Source of the DNA: Corticium candelabrum
Taxonomy: Eukaryota > Porifera > Homoscleromorpha > Homosclerophorida > Plakinidae
Length of the DNA: 64,000 nt
Assembly: GCF_963422355.1 (NCBI RefSeq)
Contig: NC_085089.1
Location: 1,457,501 to 1,521,500, forward strand
Direction: 5' to 3'
Both the position numbers and the translations under genes were made by a program. Below are positions 11,177 to 21,085 of this stretch, one piece after another. The stretch's first letter is position 1. Each line of letters opens with the position of its first letter. The notes beneath the pieces were generated by a model, which saw only the letters and a list, made by a program, of their open reading frames with translations, was not told where the DNA came from and ran no database searches.

Positions 11177-12316
11177 ATGACAGAAGAAGAAAAGTCGAAT
11201 AAACGTACAGACAGCAGCAGGAGTCCAGACGACGTGAGCAAACGCCTACCCGTTGCATGCGCAAGCTTACCTCGTGAGACGACAAACGAATTCAATTGTC
11301 CGGTCGTTGTCTACGGTAGCGTGAAGCCATGTACCGGATTAGGAAATTTGGATCTTACAACCGAATGTTTCAGAGTCGTGGACAAAGCACCAGAGGTACC
11401 AACAATGGAACTGCGCATAAAGAGTGGCCTTCCGCACAAGGAGATGAACAAGGATGAGGATGGAAACTCGTGGCTTGTATTCTGGTTTCCTGGTATGAAA
11501 TGTCAAGTGTCGGTCACACTGCAAAAGAATCCGATCCTTCAACGACCGTTTACGTTTCACAATTGGGAGGTTATTATTATGCAAATGTTTGAATGCAATA
11601 ACGAGATTCGTTATTATGGACAACACAGAGATCCAGATTCGGTCGACTTCCATCAGAAACAATACTTTCAAGTCGATCATTGTCAACCGAGCAAATCCAA
11701 CTGTCCTAAATCGATTCTCGATACCCTCGATTGCACGTGCAACGCTCAAGATCCGGCCTACGGAGCAAACGCTCGTCAATGTCTGTCGGAAGAAAACCTG
11801 AAAGACATCGAAAAAGGCAAATTACTGTTTGGCAAGTTGTCCTCGAAAGACCAACCAACAAGTGCGGCACGCGTTTTCTATCACCCAAAAAAGGAAACAG
11901 ACTCTACCATGAACACATTTTTTAGAACTCAGTTGGGAGGAGTGAATGCTGAAACTTACTATCTCAACAAGATCGAAAAACATTCGTCGATACTAACCTA
12001 TCTGACCATCTACAACACCAAATCTTGTGAGTTTTATACGCCCATGGCTGTTACTTGGTTCTTTGATTGCACGGTGCGTCGAATTAGAGACACAGGAGAA
12101 TTCGAATTTTATCAAACGACCGACAATCAGCGGAGACCCGTAGGGTGGACAAATACGCAACTTCAACACTTTCCTTCCTTTCCTTCTGGCCTTCTGCAAT
12201 ATCATAACATCACCTGTCGGGCTAGTAAAGCCCCTTGTCGCGGCTACGCCACTTTCAACAACAGCATTAGTACGTATCCGAAACTGCCCGAATTTCAACT
12301 GACGACAAACTTATAA
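11177..12316 (+). CDS. Core member of the unknown intronless family, plus strand
   Basis: The frame is open from 11033, but I prefer the ATG at 11177 (MTEEEKSNKRTDSSRSPDD). It gives 379 residues and aligns with the starts of the paralogs. Motifs in order: CPVVVYGSVKPCTGLGNL, MELRIKSGLP, FPGMKCQVSVTLQKNP, WEVIIMQMF then IRYYG, CTCNAQDPAYGANARQ, FGKLSSKDQPTSAARVFY, YYLNKIEKHSSILTYL, YTPMAVTWFF, and CRGYATFNNSIS close to the end. Cysteines are frequent in the middle and at the C-terminus, and those in CTC and near GYATF recur in the paralog at 5141. It runs opposite to the four copies on its left. Unknown function. Confidence 0.83.
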   Translation: MTEEEKSNKRTDSSRSPDDVSKRLPVACASLPRETTNEFNCPVVVYGSVKPCTGLGNLDLTTECFRVVDKAPEVPTMELRIKSGLPHKEMNKDEDGNSWLVFWFPGMKCQVSVTLQKNPILQRPFTFHNWEVIIMQMFECNNEIRYYGQHRDPDSVDFHQKQYFQVDHCQPSKSNCPKSILDTLDCTCNAQDPAYGANARQCLSEENLKDIEKGKLLFGKLSSKDQPTSAARVFYHPKKETDSTMNTFFRTQLGGVNAETYYLNKIEKHSSILTYLTIYNTKSCEFYTPMAVTWFFDCTVRRIRDTGEFEFYQTTDNQRRPVGWTNTQLQHFPSFPSGLLQYHNITCRASKAPCRGYATFNNSISTYPKLPEFQLTTNL

Positions 12317-13970
12317 CTGACGACGACAAACGCTGCAGAAAGAATTCGAACTCGAGATTAGCTAAATGCTACCGACACTTCGACTAATTTTACAAAGTCT
12401 AATTAATATGATTTTATTTTATGATAATTATCCCAAGACAAATTGATTTAATTTTATATTTAATTAAGAGGGTGAACAACACAAAGAAATTTTAAGTTTA
12501 ACTTTTGCAATTGTAGGTTTTTAATAAAAGTATTTTGAGATAATCTGAATTTAATTTTTGATGCAAACTTTGTGTAGATATGAAGTCGAAAACGTTGCCT
12601 CCATCTTCTCGCTTCCGGGTGAACGCATAGTTTGATAATCGTAATTACGTAAGGAATGTGTACTGTAACGCCACTTAGACACCACAGTAACCACTGCTTT
12701 CCGAGTATACTCGTAAATGGTGATAACGATCGATGCATGACTGCACGACTAAATTATATTATCGATTGGTTTTTGTCTTTTTAGGAGCTTTATTAATTAA
12801 ATTTAATTTTAGCGATGAGTTTATACGGGACCTTGTAAGAGGCACGAGACTTGACTAGTAAAAACGTGTAGGCATTACTAACTTCCGGTTTGTGGCTATG
12901 TGACTATAGTAGTACGTTATTATCAGATTGACGCAATTTAATTAATTAATATTAGATCGTTTGTTTGTTGCTACTAGTTACGAAAATATTAGTCACTCTA
13001 GAATGCTCAAGATCGAAACCACAGTAAAGTGTAGAAATTTTATTCTCATTTAATTACAAATAATTAATTTGTTAATCAAAATAGAATTTTAATAAAAATT
13101 TTAAATATAAATTGTAGTACCCCGCTGGGCTCACCTGCCGGGTTGGTGGGCGCCCAGATGGGGGTAAAGACCCCACTTGCCCATTATGGAGGGGTAAGAC
13201 CAACAAAGTGCACGTAACATATGCTGCTATACTGTACACAGTACGGGCTTCAAGGTGTTGCTCAAGATGAACATTGGCTTCTAGATTACATGTCCAGTAA
13301 TAAAAATTTACATATTGTGGATTTGGTTGATAGTTCGTTAATTACTCATCAAACTAAAATGATGGACAAATCTTACATTCGTATTAAAATTTACAGTTTC
13401 CTGTTAAGGGCACGTTTACACTTATAGAAAGTCGTTTGTAAAGCAAATTCGTTAACCTCCAATTACGAGCCAATTGCTTGATTGCGCAGCCAGCTAACCG
13501 CATGAGACTCAATAAGTTTTCTTGGCGTTCTAAACGGCTTCAACTGCAGCAGGTTTTCATTAAAAGAAGGAGAGATACCAATAATGGCATTGTGTGAATC
13601 TTCATAAATTGCAATATGAACAACCACTAATCTATAAACTTGACGTATGCACGAGTAGCTCTACTGTCATTCGATCATGTCTCTATCTAGACATTTCGCA
13701 TGCTTAGTTTGACCGCAATATCTTGATTTGACAAATTTGACACGATGCATAACACAGTTAGGAATTTATTGATGCTTGTTGACGTGACAACTCGCAACAC
13801 GCAAAAGCATTTCTTTGCAAATTAATCGACCTCTCTTACCAGTCACAACACGAAATCTAGCCAGTGAGGATATCATGTGACGTTAATCAACTTACTTGAT
13901 TAGCCGATTATGAGGCTAGAGAAGTGTACTGTAGACTGCATACACTCGCATCTCTAGCCGGTCACGACAA
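12317..13970. other. AT-rich spacer with an unclassified GC-rich patch
   Basis: Mostly AT-rich sequence. A short GC-rich block at about 13118-13200 (GCTGGGCTCACCTGCCGGGT and GGGGGTAAAGACCCC) looks like a fragment of an interspersed repeat but matches nothing I can name. No gene is supported. Confidence 0.4.
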
Positions 13971-13978
13971 GAAAGATC

Positions 13979-14795
13979 ATGGTAAGTCGTCAAAATGAGA
14001 AGGTGTAGTTGAGCTAGCAAACAGTCACAATGATATAATTATGATTTTAGGTCGATCAGTTGACAGACGAACAGATCGCAGGTAAGCGTTCTGTTCGCGT
14101 TGTTTACACACATTAGCTGCAGGGATCTAAACAAGTTAGCTTAGATACTCGTGCAACGTAGAAAGTGGTGCATGTGTCTTACAGTTGAGAATGACCTGTT
14201 CTTTATGTACAGAGTTCAGAACAGCCTTTTCGTTGTTTGGATCCGTCGACAAGGACGGTGACGCCACGATCACAACGAAAGAACTGGGAACGGTGATGCG
14301 TTCTCTCGGGCAGGACCCGACCGACAGCGAACTGCAGGATCTGATCAACGACGCAGACGCAAACGGTCGGTATTATTTGCAGTTGCTGCGGTCACACGGT
14401 GCCGTAGGGTATTGTATAGAGGTTGCGGTTACCTTACCAGGCAATGAAACCATTGATTTCCCTCAATTTCTAACAATGATGGCGAGAAAATTGAAAGACC
14501 CCGATCCTGAGAAAGAGATGCGCGAAGCCTTTCGTGTGTTTGATATGGATGGCAATGGACTAATTAGCCCAGACGAGCTAAAGCAAGTTATGCTAAGTCT
14601 GGTACTGCGAGAAGAAGAAGAGTTGACAGATGGAGAAGTCGATGAGATGCTCAGAGAGGTCGACACGGATGGTGATGGTCAAGTGAGCTATGACGGTACG
14701 TTTGTCACGAGTTAGTGAATTCGTTGATCAAAGTTTAGTGCACGTTTGTTGTAGAGTTTGTTCAGATGATGACTGCTAGAAAAACAGGCGAATAG
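13979..14795 (+). CDS. Calmodulin-like EF-hand protein, five exons
   Basis: Exons: 13979-13981 (the ATG alone, as in many animal calmodulin genes), 14051-14081, 14213-14365, 14441-14695 and 14755-14795, all with GT-AG introns. The protein begins [20 protein letters not shown] and ends MMTARKTGE. Calcium loops: EF1 [14 protein letters not shown]3 [12 protein letters not shown] and EF4 [12 protein letters not shown] look normal. EF2 reads DADANGNETIDF and appears two residues longer than the canonical DADGNGTIDF. The linker before EF4 ([12 protein letters not shown]) is about four residues longer than in calmodulin. Calmodulins bind calcium and then target helices of kinases, channels and other proteins. 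The changes suggest a diverged calmodulin-like paralog. Confidence 0.88.
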
Positions 14796-14799
14796 CGGC

Positions 14800-15880
14800 T
14801 TTGCGGTGTCCACATATGACGATAGCAGATAACAACAATGCGAGCACTTGTATGCACTAGAGCATTCACCGTATAAAATCAACACTAAAAACTTAGTACA
14901 AGTTTTTGCAAAATATATACAGTAATACCACCATTTCTTGCTGAAACGTACAGTAGCAGCTACGTGTATGGTGTAGCAATGCAGTAGAGTTGTTTTCGAA
15001 TCTTAGACTTCGATAACTACAGATCTAGATTATTGACTTCTGGAAATGGTTATGATAACTATGACATTTATTGCCACCAATTATCTCTACGCATCGTCAC
15101 GGTTGACCCTGCTACTATATTCTCTAATCTGCGTAATTGTTCTAACAACAAATAATTCTTATCACCACTAAAAGTAAGCACAACAACAGCAACAACAACA
15201 ACAACAATAACAACAACAACAGTGCTAGACAAGAACAAAATAACCTTAATTAACGTTTAACTCACTCAACATAAAATTAAATTACTACTAACCATCAAAT
15301 GTAGATTAGGCGTAACGCGCGTTACCTTAATGCGCTTATTGTACGTACACATGTATAATTCAGAGCGGCCTTTCTAACGCGCGTTACGCTTAATCTACAT
15401 ATCCTTTTCTGTCGTTCTCACGCTCATGAAAGAACCTACTATTAGCAGTGACGTTAATTTGTGGGCTGGTTTTGAACCTCATGACCTCCGATAAGCATTG
15501 CGTCAGCTATCGAGTCACCAGTTCAAAGAACTCTGTAGGTAGACGACCTCATCATGTTCACCCTATCTAGTTGTTTGAATCATTTGAACTGTATAGTTCA
15601 AAGTATTCCTAGAGAAAGGGTTGTGTTAGTTTTCTACGAAACCTGAGTATGTACTCAGCCGTACCATTGGCCACTCACTCCTACAACTCTATGTAACGGG
15701 AAGTGAGATCACTCTAGGTAAGCACTTTTTCGAAATCGCACACGACATGTTTTTACAAGTACGGGCGTGTCATTCAAACAATCTGATGCCAACTGGTGAT
15801 GCAACTAGGCGTTACTTCACTGAATCAGCAAAGTACTAACGAATTTGATCATGAGATTAGATACAAATAGAAGGGTGAGA
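14800..15880. other. Spacer with CAA-type microsatellite
   Basis: CAA/CAG repeats occupy about 15180-15225. A compact inverted repeat follows and is listed separately. No gene is supported. Confidence 0.5.
15299..15400. repeat. 102-bp inverted repeat (MITE-like)
   Basis: Left arm 15299-15324 and right arm 15375-15400 are reverse complements over about 26 bp with one mismatch (core CGTAACGCGCGTTA). The arms themselves contain the self-complementary TAACGCGCGTTA. The 50-bp loop shows nothing coding. It could be a tiny non-autonomous transposon or a cruciform-forming sequence. Confidence 0.65.
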
Positions 15881-15924
15881 CGAAAGTGGGAATCAGTATA
15901 GCATCTCGAGCTGTACGATACAAT

Positions 15925-16905
15925 ATGTCTAGATCAGCTGCAGTATTATGGGGTCGACGTCTGCCCACTCTAGAATACGGTACAAGCAAAGAGCCTCACC
16001 ACACCGGTACACTGACATCCACCGTTTCCGGTTCAAATATTGGATCTGATGTGACGTTTTTTCAAAGTCGAGGTCATCCAACTGTAACACACAGTAAAAT
16101 GGTAAACGGCGGTAACGCAAGCATTAGAGTGACACGACCGCACGCGTTGCTAGAAGTCGACGCCGTACTTGGAAGAGGTACGGGATTTCCGTTGTCTGTA
16201 ATGAACGACAAGTGGGAGCTAGCCATAATTCAAACAATGGAATCAAACGACGACAAACGATACTACGGAGCCACCAACAGAAGCAAAGACTTTTACTTTA
16301 CTTGTCGAGTGCGCGACAACCGTAAGTTTCCGATCCTAGACATGATAACGTCACCATCAGATCAAACTGCACCCGCCGGAGATCCCAGTTACAGTGTTAC
16401 AGCAATGGCATCCTTCGATCCGCATGAGATCGGCTCCACCGCGTCTGATTCGATACACGGAGCAACTAGTGGCACAATATACGCACAATTTGAGCCTTCT
16501 GTTGAAGCCCGATGTGTCATCCCTTTTAGTGAACATCCGGACACTTTCAGGAGTCACGGCTTAACTGCTCCTCGCTACTATCTGACGGAAATTGAAAAGA
16601 AAGCTACGGTTCGTACATGGATATCTACGAGAGATAAAACGACTAAAGATGTCTATCCATTGATGATGTTAGAAAGGAGTTTCGAGTTTGTTTTGCAAGT
16701 AAAAGTGAATGACGAGACGGGAAACGATATCAGTGATCGTTTTGTGGATATCTCTCCTAACGTGTCTTTACCAACGGTTTACTTGGACGGAGACGGTCGG
16801 TGTCTTCCTATTCCTTCGTTTCCTCGCGCTGCTGTAAGACCGGGCACCGATGGCAAGTATTTCGTCGCAAACGATGCATTTTCATGGACGACGGTCTTCC
16901 TCTGA
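15925..16905 (+). CDS. Divergent member of the unknown intronless family, plus strand
   Basis: I use the ATG giving MSRSAAVLWGRRLPTLEYGT, for 326 residues; the upstream frame opens only with a non-ATG codon. Family signs are weak but ordered: a W-E-L-A-I-I-Q-T strand with KRYYG, an F-Y-F-T block, FPILDMI, GDPSYSVTA in place of DPAYxxxARQ, YYLTEIEKKATVRTW, and VYPLMMLERSFEF in place of YTPMAVxWxF. The FGKLS and YATFNNS motifs are not seen. It resembles the gene at 3146 in divergence rather than the core trio. No signal peptide, membrane span or recognised catalytic motif. Confidence 0.72.
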   Translation: MSRSAAVLWGRRLPTLEYGTSKEPHHTGTLTSTVSGSNIGSDVTFFQSRGHPTVTHSKMVNGGNASIRVTRPHALLEVDAVLGRGTGFPLSVMNDKWELAIIQTMESNDDKRYYGATNRSKDFYFTCRVRDNRKFPILDMITSPSDQTAPAGDPSYSVTAMASFDPHEIGSTASDSIHGATSGTIYAQFEPSVEARCVIPFSEHPDTFRSHGLTAPRYYLTEIEKKATVRTWISTRDKTTKDVYPLMMLERSFEFVLQVKVNDETGNDISDRFVDISPNVSLPTVYLDGDGRCLPIPSFPRAAVRPGTDGKYFVANDAFSWTTVFL

Positions 16906-18290
16906 TTGACACAAACCATTACAATCATTATTGTTGTTTCTGTGCAATGCACAGCAAGTCCATCGTGAAGTTATGACAATACTAAAGCTTTGTGCGTAGA
17001 TTGAAATTGTCTAAATTTATCAGAAAACGTCTATTTGCGTCTAGAGTTGTTAAAATGAGTAGAAGAGTAGTTTTTGAATTGTGCTCGCATAGCAAGATTT
17101 GCAAGGTATAACAAATCATTAGTGTCGTATTCTGATTAAAACATATGAAATGCAAACCTCTCATAGTTTACACTGTTTCCCTGTTGAAATTCAATTAATT
17201 AAATTTAAAAACTTATAGTAGTGGAAAGTATTTGCCGGGTAGTTTTTGTTGATTTTTCATCATATTCTGGCCTACAGAATGAAAATAAGTGCTGATATGA
17301 GCATAAGTTGAAAAGTTAGTTTGTTTTCAAAGGTTGGAATATCGTTTGCATTGAGTATGCTTGGGTAAGTTGTAATGTAAACTTAATCGGCTTTTAACTA
17401 GGTTGTAACGATAATCTTAAATTGCAACAACCAACTGATTTAGACTCAATTCTGTACCAATTAGCACTATTGTGGGTCAAAACCGTTCAATTTCAGTTAC
17501 TATAGTAATCATAAATGGCATTCTCTTAACCGGTTTCGTAAAACTGTAATGAGTCCTATCACCGGCAGAGGGATATTTTGAAGTATTTCATTCTATTCTC
17601 AGATGTTGGTTCTAATTATTCGTCAGATCACTACTGACCAACGCACCTATAGGTTAATTAAAACAAACATCCTGAAAAACCCTTGAAATTTCTTGCCCGG
17701 CAAATAGTTTTGTCCACTACTGTATATCTTTATTATTTCAAGTAGCACAGATGTAGAGTTTCGCTTGTGCAGTGTACATGTACTACAATATTGACAGTCG
17801 ATTACAACAAGAAAATAAATGTCTTTCACGATAGTCTTACTGCCACTATGGAAGGTTAGCTAAGTTAAAGCGGCTTATTGTATTAATTAATTTCATAACC
17901 CGTCAACAATCAACTTTGCGTTTAGCCGCTGCGGTACCGCACACAGACTTCAACTTGACGGTACCGCTCACCTTCTTGTCGTCAGACATTTGCCTTGCAT
18001 TGCTGCTGTGACCTTAGTTATTCAAAAAATCTTCGAAAACAAAAAGATACGTTTGGTTATTTTAGTCTTAAAAAGAAACCTGGACAGAGACGCAATCTGT
18101 AGGCACGAAACTGAGGCTTTTATCTATCGACGGTACCGGCCGGTTTCAACGGAATAATGATTGAACACATTCGTTACTGTACATGTTTTATTTACGAATT
18201 GTCTGCAACGATTGTGTGGGTCGGAGTGTCCGGTGACTCCTGTTTTGTGATCCACCGGTGCTCGAGGCTGCTTGGGTGGCCCGGATCAAC
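16906..18290. other. Spacer upstream of TICRR
   Basis: AT-rich with no supported gene. It contains the mariner-like inverted repeat listed separately and, close to the TICRR start, a GC-richer stretch that may hold the promoter. No discrete core promoter element is convincing. Confidence 0.45.
17214..17725. mobile_element. Tc1/mariner-like non-autonomous element
   Basis: Imperfect terminal inverted repeats face each other: left TAGTAGTGGAAAGTATTTGC and, in reverse complement of the right end, CAGTAGTGGACAAAACTATT, both followed by TTGCCGGG or CCGGG. TA dinucleotides flank both sides, fitting a TA target. The interior has no transposase frame. Family assignment rests only on end sequence and TA flanks. 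Confidence 0.5.
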
Positions 18291-18291
18291 T

Positions 18292-21040
18292 ATGGCGTCC
18301 GTTCGTTGTGCTTTCATTTTCAATGTTTCACACTCCTCTGTTACTCGGGAGGGTCGAGAGGACTACGCTAGATTGTTATCTAGCTTTACCTTTAGGATTC
18401 TTTCGTACTTTCATTTTGGAGACGAGGCAACAAGAGTGTCTTGGGCTTGGCGTCTCTGTGATTGGTCGAGACCTGCGCGGCGATTTGGGAAGGAAATGTC
18501 AGTCTTCCAGGCTTTCAACCTTGAGGACTTTGGTACATTGGAGGAACGCCTGAAAGACGAAATGGTTCAACACTTTCACAACCATACCAACGTTGGTCAC
18601 GTGGGTACAGTGAAAGATGTCTCTTTGGCTATAGCTCATTTGACTGGAAGTCTTCCTTGGGATTTACCCGAGCTTATTTCGCCAAAGAAAGCACTTCAGG
18701 GAGCGAAACAGAGATCAGAAATTGAGTGCGATGTGGCAGAAACTAAAAACTACATTTTCGTTGTGCAGCCTTGCCCTCAGACTGACTTGGAATGGAATCA
18801 GTTTTGTGGTGGATCTCGTGATGTTTTAGAAAGTTCTCTCTTTCCTGATGCTCTTTACACGCAACTACGAAGTTTGAAACATATAGGAGTTTACTGGTTG
18901 AATACAGCGCTGGCGCAACCATCTCAGGTACAAAGTAGAGTGACTGTTGTGTAATTGATAAAATGTCGTGTTCTATTACGAGGTAGTTTTGTATCTATTT
19001 CTGTATTTTCCTGACATTGTTACACATATATGCAAATCTGAGTACATCAAATAGTAAGTTGAATGCAATGCAGCACTTGATGTGTTTTCTGCTGCATACG
19101 TTTTACTGCATACTTCAATCGAAACTGTTCTCAATTTGGTGGTGTAGATAGGCTGCTCTCGCATGGAAGCAGCTGCCAAAATATAAGCAACATTGATGAT
19201 TATCCGATACCTTTTATGTATGTAGACTAATACAATGTAATTTAGTCTTATGCTTTTACTTCACTTGTGTGTCTTGGTGTATGGTTATTTTTACATCGGT
19301 TGGATTTTGCATTGATTGGTTGTGTTCAATTTTGACAAATTTCTGGTGTAGTCTGCAGTGGCATAGGAAGATTTGGTTGAGGGGTACACTTTTCCTAAGA
19401 GGGCATCGCTCTACACAACAAGGCTAAATGTATTATCAATTACATATATATTTTTTATTTTTTAGACATGTATATATTTATACTTCTTACAGATCCCAAC
19501 TGGGATCAACTCTACCATCTAAAGCTATTCTACATAACACCATCTTAGCATTGTATAACCATAGCTTTACAGACAGTTGTTGATGCAAGTTACAAACCGA
19601 TCTACTGATACCAGCATTGTTCAGAAAAGAAGCCCTTCGCGCTATAATTTTAAGTACTTGTAAACTGTTCAGTGTCCATAATCCTAAAGACTCCACCACG
19701 AGGGGATGAAAAATACCTCCAGTGTTCGAAACCATCGCATCATGCCACTGATCTTTCTCAATCTCTCCTGCTGCAGCCGCTGCCCCTGGACAAGTGGCTG
19801 CTTGAACAAGGTAGGATGGCTGTAAGGAGTTTTGGACGGTCAAGTCAAATATGTTGGAAGACTATGTTCGAAATTCGGGTGAAAAATATCACCAGGTCTT
19901 GAATTGCTTGTGCTACTGCATCGCATTTCTCGACGACAACGAGAATCATCCACTAGGAGTGCATTGAAGACTACTTCACAGAGTGCATTGTGACGCTTCA
20001 TTCTCAGATTCTGCTCTTGGTTGCAACCCAATAAATAATCACCGAATTTGTCAATGATTGCACCACATGTACAGCGCTTGGCATCAGAAGGCAAGTTGAA
20101 GATTGGAATGCCCAACCAGACTCTCAAAGCAACACTAAATTCTTTGCTGGGCATGGCGAGGCCGAGGCTTAGGTTTGGCAATGCCCGCAACCATGCACCA
20201 GCATGTTGGCCAGAAATCGTATTCAGTCTAGCGCGATCTCGAATACTAGCAGAATCTTTGAGGGAAGAACTTAAATCAGAATCCAGCCTACTCTGCAAAG
20301 TTTGTTGACTGGTCATTTCAGTCTTAAGAGCTGTGTCTGGAATACTTTGACATAGGCGTTCATGAGCAACCTGCTCTCCTGGAAAAGTGTGCTCATTTAC
20401 GATGGAAAATGACACTTTCAACTGAGAAAGCAGAGAATGGAATCGACATATCAATTGACGAGTGGAGTTACAACTGGCAAGGTAAGATGCAGGGGCACTT
20501 CTGCAAGCTTCCCTCAAACCAAGGCCGCCCAAATGAATTGGCAGTGTGGCCTGTTTCCACGAATTTTCAGAAAGAGAGCAGTTAGCTATTCCTTCAAGAC
20601 TCTTTCTTAGGTTGACATCAAAACGCCGCAACTGAGAAGTGGCTTTATCAGGTGGCACAGTTCTGAGGAGATGGTTGATCTTGCACAATGAAAGGCATGA
20701 TCTCAACAAATGTAACTCAACCTGAGGATTTTCAAGACTTTGAAGGTTTTGTTGACATTCCTGAATCTTATCTATTTGCTTTGAGAAGCAATTCTTGAAG
20801 AAATCATTTGATTCCCACACTGGAGAACCCAACAGCTCAGCACCTCCATTTGTTCGAGCTACTCGTTCAATTGTTGATGGAAATTCTGGAAATGTAGGAT
20901 CTCCAGTTGGTCGGAAGACCTCACACTTGGATATATTGAGCTGGAGTCCATAAGATGGCCCTTTTGATCTTACCATCTCTAACATTGAAGCGATAGTGGA
21001 ACGCTGACCAACGAAGGATCCGTCGTCCAAGTACCACAAA

Positions 21041-21085
<45 letters not shown>

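Noticed and set aside
13118-13200. GC-rich block that might be a tRNA or SINE head
   Set aside because: No cloverleaf or A/B-box pattern could be drawn, and no tail or target duplication is seen.
13406-13425. GGGCACGTTTACACTT, resembling a Harbinger end
   Set aside because: No inverted partner was found within the following 600 bp.
1-16905. Idea that the unknown family is a Rel/p53-like transcription factor family
   Set aside because: Only a short VIIVQV-type strand is reminiscent; the DNA-contact motifs of those families are absent.
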